A stretch of 64,000 nucleotides of DNA from Actinomadura rayongensis (GTDB lineage Bacteria > Actinomycetota > Actinomycetes > Streptosporangiales > Streptosporangiaceae): assembly GCF_009831215.1 (NCBI RefSeq), contig NZ_WUTW01000006.1:260850-324849 (forward strand). The letters run 5' to 3'. Below the pieces are notes generated by a model, which was given only the letters and a program-made list of their open reading frames with translations, had not been told where the DNA came from and did not search any database. A program made the position numbers and the translations under genes. This document shows positions 1-13,100 of this stretch, one piece after another (the stretch's first letter is position 1; the number at the start of each line of letters is the position of its first letter).

Positions 1-1118
1 GAACCGAGCCAGAGCGGCCGTTCCCGGTCGCGTCCGTAGGCGGCGATGAGGGCCTGCGCCTCGATGGGGTCGCCGAGCGGCGTCCCGGTGCCGTGCCCTT
101 CCACGGCGTCGATGTCGGACGGGCTCAACCCGGCGTCGGCGAGGGCCTTCCTGATGACGCTCTCCTGCGACGGCCCGTTCGGCGCCGTGAGCCCGTTGGA
201 CGCGCCGTCCTGATTCACCGCCGACCCCCGGAGAACGGCGTGAATGTGATGCCCGTTGCGCTGCGCGTCCGAAAGCCGCTCGACCAGCAGAACCCCGGCG
301 CCCTCGCCGAATCCGGTGCCGTCGGCGGTGTCGGAGAACGCCTTGCAGCGGCCGTCGGGGGAGAGCGCGCGCTGTCGGCTGAACTCGACCAGCAGGCCCG
401 GCGACGCCATGACCGTCACCCCGCCGACCAGCGCCAGCGAGCATTCGCCGCGCCGCAGCGACTGCGCCGCCAGATGCAGCGCGACCAGCGACGACGAGCA
501 CGCCGTGTCCACCGTGACCGCCGGCCCGACGAGCCCGAACGCGTACGAGATCCGTCCCGCCGCCACGCTCGACGCGCTCCCCACGCCCATCGAGCCTTCC
601 AAGGAAGGCGGCAGGGATTCCCAGCGCGGCGCGTACTCGAACGGATAGGTGCCGACGAACACGCCGGTCTCGCTGTCACGTAGTTCACCGGCGGGAATCC
701 CGGCGCGCTCGACGGCCTCGAACGCCGTCATCAGCAGCAGCCGCTGCTGCGGGTCCGCCGCGACGGATTCGCGGGCGCTCATCCCGAACAGGTCGGGATC
801 GAAGTCGCCCGCGCCGGGCAGGAAACCGCCCGCCGTCGCGTAACAGGTGCCGTGCCGTTCCGGGTCGGGATCGTAAAGGCGGTCGACGTCCCATCCCCGG
901 TCGTCCGGGAAGGGCCCCATCGCGTCGGTGTTCGACACGACCAGGTCCCACAAATCCTCGGGCGACTCCACGCCGCCGGGAAAGCGGCACGCGACCCCGA
1001 CGACCGCGATCGGCTCGTGCCGCCGGTGGGCGAGGTCGCGCAGTTCCGCGCGCGCCTCCTGGAGGTCGGCCGTGGCCTTCCTCAGATAGGCCCGGAGTTT
1101 CTCGGTGTTGTCCGCCAT
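1..1118 (-). CDS. Type I modular polyketide synthase, N-terminal part (runs off the left edge)
   Basis: Seen: about 372 codons starting at an ATG whose last base is 1118. Residues 1-30 form a charged helix typical of an N-terminal PKS docking segment. A ketosynthase follows with the active site DTACSSS (Cys about 207) and later a GHGTGT histidine motif; the window ends inside the KS near the conserved lysine region. The start lies 17 bp after the stop of the 4284-residue PKS, so the two genes are almost certainly one operon, and the docking helix suggests this protein receives the chain from that PKS. AT and reductive domains lie outside the window, so extender choice is unknown. One small deviation is VEGHGTGT where VEAHGTGT is usual. 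Confidence 0.95.
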   Translation of the reverse strand, partial: MADNTEKLRAYLRKATADLQEARAELRDLAHRRHEPIAVVGVACRFPGGVESPEDLWDLVVSNTDAMGPFPDDRGWDVDRLYDPDPERHGTCYATAGGFLPGAGDFDPDLFGMSARESVAADPQQRLLLMTAFEAVERAGIPAGELRDSETGVFVGTYPFEYAPRWESLPPSLEGSMGVGSASSVAAGRISYAFGLVGPAVTVDTACSSSLVALHLAAQSLRRGECSLALVGGVTVMASPGLLVEFSRQRALSPDGRCKAFSDTADGTGFGEGAGVLLVERLSDAQRNGHHIHAVLRGSAVNQDGASNGLTAPNGPSQESVIRKALADAGLSPSDIDAVEGHGTGTPLGDPIEAQALIAAYGRDRERPLWLG

Positions 1119-1135
1119 CGGTGTCTGGTCCCCGA

Positions 1136-4100
1136 TCAGGAGAGGCCGTTGTCGAGCGCCTCGAACAGTTCGTCGTCCGTGGCCTCGCTGAAGTCCCGTT
1201 TCGGACGGGCGTCCGTCCCGGCGTGCCGGTCGCGCCAGGCGCGCAGCAGCGCGTCGAGCCGCGCGGTGACGAGGTCGACCTCGTCCGCGCCGGGCGCGAG
1301 CGCGGCGAGCGCGGCCTCGATCCGGTCCACCTCGGCGGCGGTCCCGCCGTCGTCGCCGGGCGCCAGCTCGGCGCGGAGCCGGTCGGCCAGCGCCGCCGGG
1401 GTCGGGTGGTCGAACACGAGCGTCGCGGGCAGCCGCAGGCCGGTCGAGGCGTTGAGCAGGTTGCGGACCTCGACGGCCGTCAGCGAGTCGATGCCGAGTT
1501 CCTTGAACGCGCGGTCGCCGTCCGCCAGCTCCCCGGCGGCGTGCCCGAGCGCCGTCGCGGTGTGCCGCAGGACGAGGTCGAGCAGCAGCCGCGACCGCTC
1601 GCCCGGCGGGAGCGCGACGAGCCGCTGCCGCAGGTCGGCCTCCCCGGCGACGCCCGCCGCGATCCGCCGCGCGCCGGCCCCGGCGAGGTTCCGCAGCACG
1701 GCCGGGACGCGGTCCAGCGCCGTGAGGTCCAGCCGGGCGGGGAACACCTGCGGCAGGCCGCGGCCGAGCGCCGCGTCCAGCAGCGCCAGGCCCTCGTCGG
1801 CGGACATCGGCCGCAGCCCGGACCGGCCGAGGCGGCCGAGGTCGAGCTCGCCGAGATGCCCGGTCATCGCGCTGCGCACGCCCCACAGGCCCCAGCCGAG
1901 CGACGCGGCGGGCAGGCCGCGCGCGTGCCGGTGGGCGGCGAGCGCGTCGACGAACGCGTTGGCCGCGCCGTAGTTGGCCTGCCCGAGGCCGCCGACCGTC
2001 CCGGCCAGCGACGAGAACAGGACGAACTCCGACAGCTCGCACCCGGCGGTCAGCTCGTGCAGGTTCCAGGCCGCGTCGACCTTCGGCCGCAGGACGGTGT
2101 CGAGCTGGGCGGGCGTCAGCGCCGTGAGCATCGCGTCGTCCACCACGCCCGCCGCGTGGACGACGGTCGTGAGCGGCTCGTCGGGCGGGACGGCGGCGAG
2201 CGCGGCGGCGAGTTCGTCGCGGTCGGCGGCGTCGCACGCGGCGAACGTGACGGTCGCGCCGCGCGCGGTCAGGTCCGCCTCCAGCTCGGCGGCCGTCGCG
2301 GCGTCCCGGCCCTGGCGGCTGACCAGCAGCAGGTGGGACGCGCCGGGCCGCCCGGCGAGGTGCCGCGCGACGAGCGAGCCGAGCGCGCCCGTCGCGCCGG
2401 TGATCAGCGCGGTGCCCGCCGGACCCGGACGGCTCGGGACGGTCAGCGCGAGCTTGCCGATGTTGCGGCCCTGCGCGAAGTACCGGAACGCCTCGTGCGC
2501 CCGGCGGACGTCCCAGACCTTCACCGGCATGGGCGGCAGCGTCCCGTCGGCGAACAGCGCGAGGATTCCGGCGAACAAGTGCTGGATGCGCTCCGGACCG
2601 GCGTCGGCCAGCGCGAGCGTGCGGTAGACGATGTCGGGACGCAGGTCCGCCGGGTCGCGGACGTCCGCCTTGCCCAGCTCGATGAACCGTCCGCCGGGAG
2701 CCAGCAGATCCAGCGAGCGGTCCAGGAACTCACCGGTGAGCGAGTTGAGGACGGCGTCCATGCCGCGTCCGGCGAACCGCTCGGCGAAGTCCAGGGTGCG
2801 GGACGAGGCGATGTGGTCGTCCGGCACGCCGAGCGCCCGCAGCGTGTCCCATTTGCCGGGGCTGGCCGTCGCGTAGACGTCCAGGCCCCGGTGCCGGGCG
2901 AGCTGGACGGCCGCCATTCCGAACCCGCCCGCGCCCGCGTGGACCAGCACGCTGTCGCCCGGCCGCAGTCCCGCGAGGTCGTCCAGGCAGTACCAGGCGC
3001 TGAGGTAGGCCATCGGGACGGCGGCGGCCTCGGTGAACGACCACTCGTCCGGAATCACGGCGAGCACATAGCGGTCGGTGACTGCTATGTCGGCGATGCC
3101 GCCGGAGAACAGGCCGAAGACGCGGTCGCCGGGCGCGAGATCGGTGACGTCGGGGGCCGTGTCCAGGACGATCCCGGCGGCCTCGCTGCCCATCGGGACG
3201 CGCGGGTGGCGGCCGAGCCCGATCAGCACGTCCCGGAAGTTCAGCCCGGCCGCGCGCACCGCGACGCGCACCTCGCCCGGCGCCAGCGGACGGTCGGCCT
3301 CGGCGGTCGGCGCGAACGCGAGGCCGTCCAGCGCGCCGTCCGCGGCGGGCTCCAGCCGCCAGCCGGGCGTCTCGGGCAGCGGGCCGGGGCCGTCCGCGGT
3401 CGCCCGGACGAGGCGCGGCACCGACGCCGCCCCGGCCCGGACGACGATCTCCGGCTCGTCCAGGGCGAGCAGCGCGGCGAGGTCGTCCGGCGGGGCGTCC
3501 ACGTCGAGGAGGACGAACCGGCCGGGGTGCTCGGCCTGCGCGCTGCGCAGCAGGCCGGGCGCGACTCCGGCGGCCAGACTCGCGTGCGCGGTCCGCACGA
3601 CCAGCCGGGACGCGGCGAACCGTTCGTCGGCCAGCCAGCGCTGCAGGACGGTCAGCACGCGCAGCGCGGTCCGGTGGGCGCCCGCGACGACCTCGTCCTC
3701 GGCGGCGACGTCGTAGATCACCGCGTCCGGCACGTCCGGTCCGAGCGCGTCGAGATCGTCCGCGCCGAGGATCACCGCGCTGGTGAGCGGCGGCGGGTCG
3801 GCGGGGAGCGCGACCGGTGTCCATTGCAGCCGGTAGAGCGCGTCGTCGTCGGCGCGGCGGGCCAGCAGGTCCGGGTCGGCGGAGCGCATCCGCAGCTCGC
3901 CGATCGACGCGACCGGCGCGCCCGCGGCGTCGAAGAGGTCCAGGGCCACGGCCTCGTCGGACGTGCGGGAGATCCGCACCCGCAGCGCCGTCGCGCCCGT
4001 CGCGTGGATCCGGATCCCGGACCAGCTGAACGGCAGCCGGACGCCGTCCTCCGGATCGTCGATGGCGAGGACGTGCAGCGCCGCGTCGAGCAGCGCCGGG

Positions 4101-7100
4101 TGCAGACAGAACCCGGCGACGTCGACGCTCTCGTCCAGCACGACTTCGGCGTAGTGGTGGTCGGCGTCGCGCCACGCGGCGCGCAGGCCCCGGAACACCG
4201 GCCCGTAGTGGTAGCCGCGCTCGGCGAGGGCCGGGTAGACGCCGTCCACCGGCAGCGGCGCCGCGCCGGGCGGGGGCCAGACCGCGTCGAGCGGCGCGCC
4301 GGGCACCCGGTGGACGGAACTCAGCACGCCCTCGGCGTGCCGCGTCCACGCCCCGGACCCGCCCGCCGGGCGCGAGTGGACGGTCAGGGACCGCGTCCCC
4401 GTCTCGTCCGCGTCGCCGACGAGCACCTGCAGCGCGACGGGCTCGGCGCCGAGGACGAGCGGGACGTGCAGCGTCAGCTCGTCCACCGCCGCCGCGAACG
4501 CCTGCTCGGCGGCGTGCAGCGCGAACTCCACGAACGTCGTCCCCGACGCGAGTGTCGTCGTGCCGACGGCGTGGTCGGCGAGCCACGGATGGGTGCCGGG
4601 CGCCATCGTCCCGGTCAGCGCGAGCCCGTCGCCGTCGGCCAGGGTGAGCTGCGCCGACAGGATCGGGTGCGCGCCGGGCGTCAGGCCGAGGCCGCGCGCG
4701 TCCGCGCGGGGCGGCGCGGCCGACGGCCAGTAGCGGCGGTGCTGGAACGCGTAGGTCGGCAGCTCCACGCCGGCGCCGCCGGCGGGCCAGGCGACCGGCA
4801 GGCCCGCGACGTGGGCGTGGGCGAGCGCGGTGCGGAACTGGCGGGGCCCGCCCTGGTCGCGGCGGAGCGTCCCGAACGCGGTGACGCCGGGGTCGATGTC
4901 CTGGATCGCGCCGGTGAGGACGGCGTGCGGGCTGACCTCCACGAACGTGGTGTGACCTGCGGCGATGAGGGCGCGGACGGCGTTCTCGAACAGGACGGGC
5001 GAGCGCAGGTTCCGGTACCAGTAGCCGGTGTCGAAGGCGGGTTCGTCCAGCCGTCCGCCGGTCACGGTCGAGTAGAACGGCAGCTCGGCCGGACGCGCCT
5101 CGATCCCGGCCAGGGCCGCGCGCAGCGGCTCCTCGACGCGCTCCACGGCGGGCACGTGCGAGGCGTAGTCGACGGGGATGCGCGTGGCCCGGACGCCCGC
5201 CGCCTCGTACGACGCGAGAAGCTCAGTGAGTGCATCTGGGTCCCCGGCGACGACCGTCGAGGCGGGGCCGTTGAACGCCGCGACGGCCAGGTCCCCGCCG
5301 TGCCGGGCCAGGTCGGCGGCGACGTCCGGCGCGGGCCGCGCGACCGACGCCATGCCGCCGGTGCCGGTGAGTTCCGTGGCGATGACGCGGCTGCGCAGCA
5401 GGACGACGGCGGCGGCCTCGTCCAGCGTGAGCGCCCCCGCGACGTGCGCGGCGGCGATCTCGCCCTGGGAGTGGCCGACGACGGCGGCGGGCGTGACGCC
5501 GGACGCCTCCCACAGCCGCGCCAGCGCGACCATCATCGCGAACAGCGCGGGCTGGACGACGTCGACCCGGTCGAGGCCGTCGCCGGTGCGCAGCACCTCG
5601 GCCAGGGACCAGTCCACGTGCCGGGCGAAGGCCGCCTCGATCGCGGCGATGGACGCGGCGAACTCCTCCGATTCCGCCAGGAGTTCCGCGCCCATCCCGA
5701 TCCACTGCGGCCCCTGGCCGGGGAACACCAGCACGGGACGCGGCGCCTCGCGGACGGGCCCGCCGACGACGACGTTCGGCGCCGCCTCGCCGCGCGCGAG
5801 GGCGTCGAGACCGCTGCGGAACTCGTCCGGGGCGTCGCCGAGGACGACGGCGCGGTGCTCGCGGGCCGCGCGGCCGTGGAGCAGCGTGCGCGCGACGTCC
5901 GCCGGGCGCGGGTCGCGCTCGGCGGCGAAGGCGCTCAGCCGGGCGGCCTGGGCGCGCAGCGCCGCCTCGGTCGCGGCGGACAGCACCCACGGCGGGGTCG
6001 CGGTGCCGGGCTCGGCGTCCGGCGCGGCGGGCGGCTGTTCGAGGATGACGTGGGCGTTCGTCCCGCTGATGCCGAAGGCGGAGATCGCGGCGCGGCGCGG
6101 CCGGCCGGTCTCCGGCCACGGCGTGTTCTCGGTGAGGAGCCGGACGGCGTCGTCCGGCCAGTCCACGCGGGCGGTCGGCCGGGCGACGTGCAAGGTGCGG
6201 GGGAGGACGCCGTGTTTCATCGCGTGAACGGTCTTGATGATTCCGGCGATGCCCGCGGCGGCCTGCGTGTGGCCGATGTTGGATTTGATGGATCCCAGCC
6301 ACAGCGGATTCGCGCGGTCGTGCCCGTACGTCGCGATGAGCGCCTGCGCTTCGATCGGGTCGCCGAGCGGGGTGCCCGTTCCATGGGCTTCGACGGCGTC
6401 GATGTCGGACGGGCTCAGTCCCGCGTCCGCGAGCGCGCTGCGGATGACGCTTTCCTGGGACGGCCCGTTCGGCGCGGTGAGGCCGTTGGACGCGCCGTCC
6501 TGATTGACCGCCGAGCCCCGCAGAACGGCGTGGACGCGGTGCCCGTTGCGCAGGGCGTCCGAAAGCCGCTCGACGAGCAGGACGCCGACGCCTTCGCTGA
6601 ATCCGGTGCCGTCGGCGTCGTCGGAGAACGCCTTGCACCGGCCGTCCGGGGAAAGCCCGCGCTGGCGGGCGAATTCGATGAGCAGTTCCGGCGTCGGCAT
6701 CACGGTCGCGGCGCCCGCGAGCGCCAGCGAGCATTCCCCGCGCCGCAGCGACTGCGCCGCGACGTGCAGCGCGACCAGCGCGGACGAGCACGCCGTGTCG
6801 ACCGTCACCGCCGGGCCGACCAGCCCGAACGTGTAGGCGATCCGCCCCGACGCGACGCTCACCGCGTTGCCGAGGCCGACATGCCCGTCGACGTCGTCGG
6901 CCGACGCCTGGAGCAGCGCCGGATAATCGCTGTACCGCACGCCGGTGAAGACGCCGGTGTCGCTGCCCCGCAGCGCGTCCACCGGAATTCCGGCGTGCTC
7001 GAACGCCTCGTAGGCCGTTTCGAGCAGCAGCCGTTGCTGCGGGTCCATCGCGAGCGCTTCGCGCGGGCTGATGCCGAACAGGTCCGCGTCGAAATCGGCT

Positions 7101-10100
7101 GCCGCGTCGAGGAAACCGCCGTCGCGGGCGTAGCAGGTGCCGGGCTTTTCGGGGTTCGGGTCGTAGAGGGCGGCCAGATCCCAGCCGCGATCCTCGGGGA
7201 ATCCGGAAATGACGTCGGCGCCGTCGCGCACCACGGCCCACAGGGCGTCCGGGCCGTCGACGCCGCCCGGGAAACGGCACGCCATTCCGACGATCGCCAC
7301 CGGGTCGTCGTCCACTGCGGGAGCCGTTCGCGGCGCCGCGGGAAGCGGCGCGGAATCCGTCAGCCGGGCCACGAGGAAATCGGCGAGCGCGCCGGGCGAC
7401 GGATGGTCGAACACGACCGTGCTCGGCAGCCGCAGGCCCGTCGCCGCCGCGAGCCGGTTGCGCAGCTCCACCGCCGACAGCGAGTCGATCCCGAGGTCCT
7501 TGAACGGGCGGCGGCCGTCGACGGCGTCCGCGCCGCCGTAGCCGAGGACGTCCGCGATCTGGCCGTTGACCAGCGCCTGCACGCTCGCGGGGTCGCGGGC
7601 GGCGAGCACGCCGGGCGCGGCGGCGCGGCGCGGGCCCGGCTCGGCGCCGCGCGCGGCCCGCCGCGTCCGGGGCCGCCGCAGGACGCGCAGGATCGCGTGC
7701 GACGTCTCCGTCCGCACCTCGCGCAGCGTCAGCCGCGCCGCGACCAGCACCGGCAGGTCCCCGCCGACGGCCGCGTCGAACAGCGCGAGCCCGTGCGGGG
7801 TGTCGAACCGGCCGATCCCGGCGCGCGCGAGCCGCCGCACGTCGGTCCGGTCGAGATGGGACGTCATCCCCGTCCCGGCCTCCCACAGGCCCCACGCGAT
7901 CGCCGTCGCGGGCAGCCCCGCCGCGTGCCGCCGCGCGGCGAGCGCGTCGAGGTAGGCGTTCGCGGCGGCGTACCCGGCCTGGCCCGCGGTGCCGACGGTC
8001 GCCGCGATGGACGAGAACAGCACGAACGCGGCGAGGTCGTGCCCGGCGGTCAGCTCGTGCAGGTTCCGCGCCGCGTCGGCCTTGGGCCGCAGGACGTCGT
8101 CGAGCTGCCGCGCGGTCAGGCTCTCGACCGGGGCGTCGGCGAGGACGCCCGCCGCGTGGACGACGGCCGTCAGCGGACGGTCCGCCGGGATCGCTGCCAG
8201 GAGCGCGGCGAGGCCGTCGCGGTCGGCGGCGTCGCAGGCCGCGAGCGTGACGGTCGCGCCGAGCGCTTCCAGGTCGCGGCGCAGCTCGTCCGCGCCGGGC
8301 GCGTCGGCGCCCGTGCGGCTGGCGAGGACGAGGTGCCGCACGCCGTGCGCGTCCGCCAGATGCCGGGCGATCAGCGCGCCGAGCCCGCCGGTGCCGCCGG
8401 TGACGAGCACGGTGCCGTCCGGGTCGATCGGCCGCGCCGTCCCTTCCGGACGGCCGCGCACGAGCCTCGGCACCGTCAGCACGCCCGAGCGGAACGCGAG
8501 CTGCGGCTCTCCGGTGGCGACGGCGCCCGCGACCTGCTCCGGCGTCACGTCGCCGTCGGCGTCCACCAGCACGAACCGGCCGGGGTGCTCGGTCTGCGCC
8601 GAGCGCACGAGCCCCCAGACGGCCGCGCCGGTCAGGTCCTCGGGCGCCGGGCCGGTCGCCGACCTCGTCTGGACGACCAGCGTCGACTGCTCGTACCGGT
8701 CGTCGGTGAGCCAGGTCCGCAGGACGTCCAGGACGGCGTTCGTGCCTTCGTGAACGTCCCGGCCCTCGCAGCGGAGCAGGACCGTCGCCGGGACGGGATC
8801 CAGGGGCTCGCCGTCCAGCACGGGCCAGTCCGGCGGGCCGTCGACGGGCGGCGGCTCGATCTGCCGCCAGTCCACGACGTAGAGCGAATCGTCGGTGCCG
8901 CCCGCGAGGCCGTCCGGATCGACGGGCCGCAGCGTCAGCGAGCCGACCGACACGACGGGCCGTCCGGTGCCGTCGGTCGCCTCGATCGCCAGCGCGTCCG
9001 GCCCGGACAGCGTGATCCGCACCCGCAGCAGGTCCGCCGCCGTCGCCGCGAGCCGGACGTCGTGCCAGGCGAACGGGAGCCGCGTCCCGTCCCCGGCGCC
9101 GCTGACCAGCACCGCGTGCAGCGCGGCGTCGAGCAGGACGGGGTGCAGCGCGAACCGGTCGGCGTCCCGCTGCTGCCCGGCCGGCAGCCGGACCTGCGCG
9201 AACACCTCGTCGCCGCGCCGCCACGCGGCCTCCAGCGCCTGGAACGCCGGGCCGTACTCGTAGCCGGTGGCGGCGAGCGCGTCGTAGCAGCCGTCGAGGT
9301 CGATCGGCGCCGCGCCGGGCGGCGGCCACGCGGCAGTCTCCCCTTCGCTCGGGGCTGTGGGGACGAGCCGTCCGCTGCCGTGCCGCGTCCACGCGCCGTC
9401 GCGGCGGGAGTGGACGGCCAGCGCGCGCCCGCCCTCGTCGTCGGGCTCGGCCACCGTGACCTGGAGCTGCGCGGTCCCGTCGGCGGGCAGCACGAGCGGC
9501 GTTTCGAGGACCAGCTCGTCCACCCGCTCGGCGCCCGCGTGCGCCCCGGCGTGCAGCGCGAGGTCGAGCAGCCCGGTCCCCGGCAGCAGCACGGTGCCCC
9601 GGACGGCGTGGTCGGCGAGCCAGGGATGCGTGTCGAGCGACACCGTCCCGCTGAAGACCATCGCCCCCGAACCCGCGACCTCCACGCCCGTGTCCAGCAG
9701 CGCGTGCGCGTCCGGGGCCTGGCCGGGGGCGGGCGTGTTCATCCAGAAGTGCTGCCGCTGGAACGGGTAGGTCGGCAGGTCGACAAAGCGTCCGGCGACG
9801 TCGGGCCAGGTGACGGGCAGGCCCGCGACGTGGGCGTGGGCGAGCGCGGTCAGCAGGCGCCGCCTTCCGCCCTCGTCGCGGCGCAGCGTGCCGAACACCG
9901 TCGCGTCCGGCCCGGTGTCCTCGATCGCGCCCGTCAGCACCGCGTGCGGGCTGACCTCGATGAACGTGGTGAACCCCGCGTCGAGCAGCGCGCGGACGGC
10001 GTCCTCGAACAGCACGGGCGAACGCAGGTTCCGGTACCAGTAGGCGGCGTCGGCGCCGGCCGTGTCGAACGGCCCGCCGGTCACCGTCGAGAAGAACGGG

Positions 10101-13100
10101 ACCTCCGACGTCCGGGGCGCGAGGCCGTCCAGCGCCGCCGGAAGGTCGTCGCGGATCGCCTCGACGTGCGGCGTGTGGGACGCGTAGTCCACCGGGATCG
10201 TCCGCGCCTGGATCCCGCGTTCCTCGCACGCCGCCACCACCGCCGCGAGCGCGCCCGCCTCCCCGGCGACGACCGTGGCGTGCGGGCCGTTGCGCGCGGC
10301 GACCGAGACCGCGCCGCCGGTGCCGGTGTCGCGCAGCAGCTCGGCGGCCTCGGCGGAGGGCAGCGCCAGCCAGGCCATGCCGCCCGCCCCCGCGAGGCGG
10401 TCGGCGATGAGCGCGCTGCGGCGCAGGACGATCCGCGCCGCGTCGTCCAGGTCGAGCGCGCCCGCGACGTGCGCGGCGGCGATCTCGCCCTGCGAGTGCC
10501 CGAGCACCGCGCCGGGCGTCACGCCGTGCGCCCGCCAGACCCGGGCGAGCGCGACCATCATCGCGAACAGGGCGGGCTGGACGATCTCGACGCGGTCCAG
10601 GCTGTCGCCGGTCCGCAGCACGTCGGTCAGGGACCAGTCGACATACCGGGCGAAGACCCGCTCGGTCTCGTCGACGGACGCGGCGAACTCCTCGGATTCC
10701 GCCAGGAGTCCGGCGCCCATCCCGGCCCACTGGGGGCCCTGGCCGGGGAAGACGAACGCCGTCCGCCCCACGTGCCCCGCGATGCCCCGCACGGCCGGGC
10801 CCCCGGTCGCGAACGCGTCCAGCGCCGCGCGGAACTCCGCCGGGGTCTCACCGATGATGACGGCGCGGTGGTCGAGCGCGGCGCGTCTGCGCAGCGTGAC
10901 CGCGACGTCGGCGGGGTCGGCCGTGACGTCCCCGAGGCTCCGCGCCTGGGCGCGCAGCGCGGCGTCGGTGCGCGCCGACAGCAGCCACGGGACGGGACCC
11001 GCGTCGCGGACGATCTCCTCGTCGGGCGCGGGCTGTTCGAGGATGACGTGCGCGTTCGTCCCGCTGATCCCGAACGACGACACGGCCGCGCGGCGGGCCC
11101 GTCCGGTCTCCGGCCAGGCGGTGTCCTCGGTGAGCAGGCGCACGGCGCCGCCCGTCCAGTCCACCCGTTCCGACGGCCGGTCGACGTGCAGCGTGCGCGG
11201 CAGCACGCCGTGCCGCATCGCCTGCACCATCTTGATGACCCCGGCCGCGCCCGCCGCCGCCTGCGTGTGCCCGATGTTGGACTTCACCGAGCCGAGCAGC
11301 AGCGGCGTCTCCCGGTCCTGGCCGTAGGTGGCGAGCAGCGCGTTCGCCTCGATCGGGTCGCCGAGCGTCGTCCCGGTGCCGTGCGCCTCGACCGCGTCCA
11401 CGTCGGACGGCGCGAGCCCCGCGTCCGCCAGCGCCCGCCGGATCACCCGCTGCTGCGACGACCCGTTCGGCGCGGTCAGGCCGTTGGACGCGCCGTCGGA
11501 GTTCACCGCCGAGCCCCGCAGGATCGCCAGCACCCGGCGGCCGTTGCGGCGCGCGTCCGACAGCCGTTCGAGCAGCAGCAGGCCCGCGCCCTCGCTGAAG
11601 CCGGTGCCGTCCGCGCCGTCGGCGAACGCGCGGCAGCGCCCGTCCGGGGACAGCCCGCGCTGGCGGCTGAACTCCACCAGCAGGCCCGGCGACGCCATGA
11701 CCGTCACGCCGCCCGCCAGCGCCAGCGAGCACTCGCCGCCGCGCAGCGCCTGCGCCGCCAGATGCAGCGCCACCAGCGACGACGAGCACGCCGTGTCGAT
11801 CGTCATCGTCGGGCCGACCAGGCCGAACGCGTACGCCAACCGACCGGACGCGACGCTCGCCGAACTGCCCGTCAGCACGTAACCGCCGGTCGCGGGCGAC
11901 GACTCGTGCATCCGGGGGCCGTAGTCCTGCGCCATCATGCCGGTGAAGACGCCGGTGTCGGTGCCGCGCAGCGCGTCCGGGTCGACGCCCGCGCGCTCGA
12001 ACGTCTCCCAGGCCGTCTCCAGCAGCAGGCGCTGCTGCGGGTCCATCGCCAGCGCCTCGCGGGGGCTGATGCCGAACGGCTCGGGGTCGAAGTCGCCCGC
12101 GTCGTAGAGGTAGCCGCCCTCGCCGCCGTAGGCGCCGAGGTCCAGCCCGGCGAGGTTCCAGCCCCGGCCCTCGGGCGGCGGGCCGATCGCGTCGGCGCCC
12201 GCCGCGACCAGGTCCCAGAGCGCTTCGGGCGTCGTCGCGCCGCCGGGGTAGCGGCAGGCCATGCCGACGATCGCGATGGCGTCGTCGGTGGTCGTCTCGG
12301 TGACCGGCCAGTGGCGCTCGCGCTGGAACGCGTAGGTGGGCAGGTCGACCGGACGCGGGTCGGGACGGTCGATGACCGCTTGCCAGTCGATCGCGTGGCC
12401 CTGGACGTGGAGTGCGGCGATGGCCGTCAGGTCCGGGGCCTCAGGGAAGGGGCTCGACGCCGCCTCGGCGTCGGCGAACCCGGTCATCACGGACGGGGAC
12501 GGCTCCCCGGCGGCGAGCTTTTCCAGGCCGTCCAGCAGCGCGGCGGGCTCGTCGGCGACGATGACCGCGCGGTGCTCGAACTGGGTGCGGGTGGTGGCGA
12601 GGGCGTGGGCGACGTCGGCCGGGTCCGCGTCGGCGTCCCGGAGCCGTTCGTGGAGCGCTGCGGCTTGGGCGCGCAGGGCCTCGGGGTCGCGCGCGGACAC
12701 CGGCCACGCCCACGGCCCGCGCGACGGCTCCGGCTCGCGGTGCTGCGCCGGCGGCGCCTCGGCGAGGACGAGGTGGCAGTTGGTCCCGCCCATCCCGAAC
12801 GCGCTCACGCCCGCGACGCGCGGACCGTCCCACGGGCTCAGCTCGGTGTTCACCCGCAGGTTCAGCTCGCCGAGCGGGATGTCCGGGTGGGGCGTGACGT
12901 GGTTGAGGGACGGCGGCAGCTCGCCGTGATGGAGCGCGAGCGCCGTCTTGAGCAGGCCCGCGATGCCCGCCGCGCCCTCCAGGTGCCCGATGTTGGTCTT
13001 CACCGAGCCGACCGGCAGGGGAGCGTCCCGCCCGGCGCCGAGGGCCGCGCCGAGCGCCGCCGCCTCGACCGGGTCGCCGCGCCGGGTGCCGGTGCCGTGC

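Noticed and set aside
12300..12480. A degraded AT hidden in the linker after the KSQ domain
   Set aside because: Only the pre- and post-AT linker motifs are present; no GHSxG, no substrate motif and far too short (about 120 residues).
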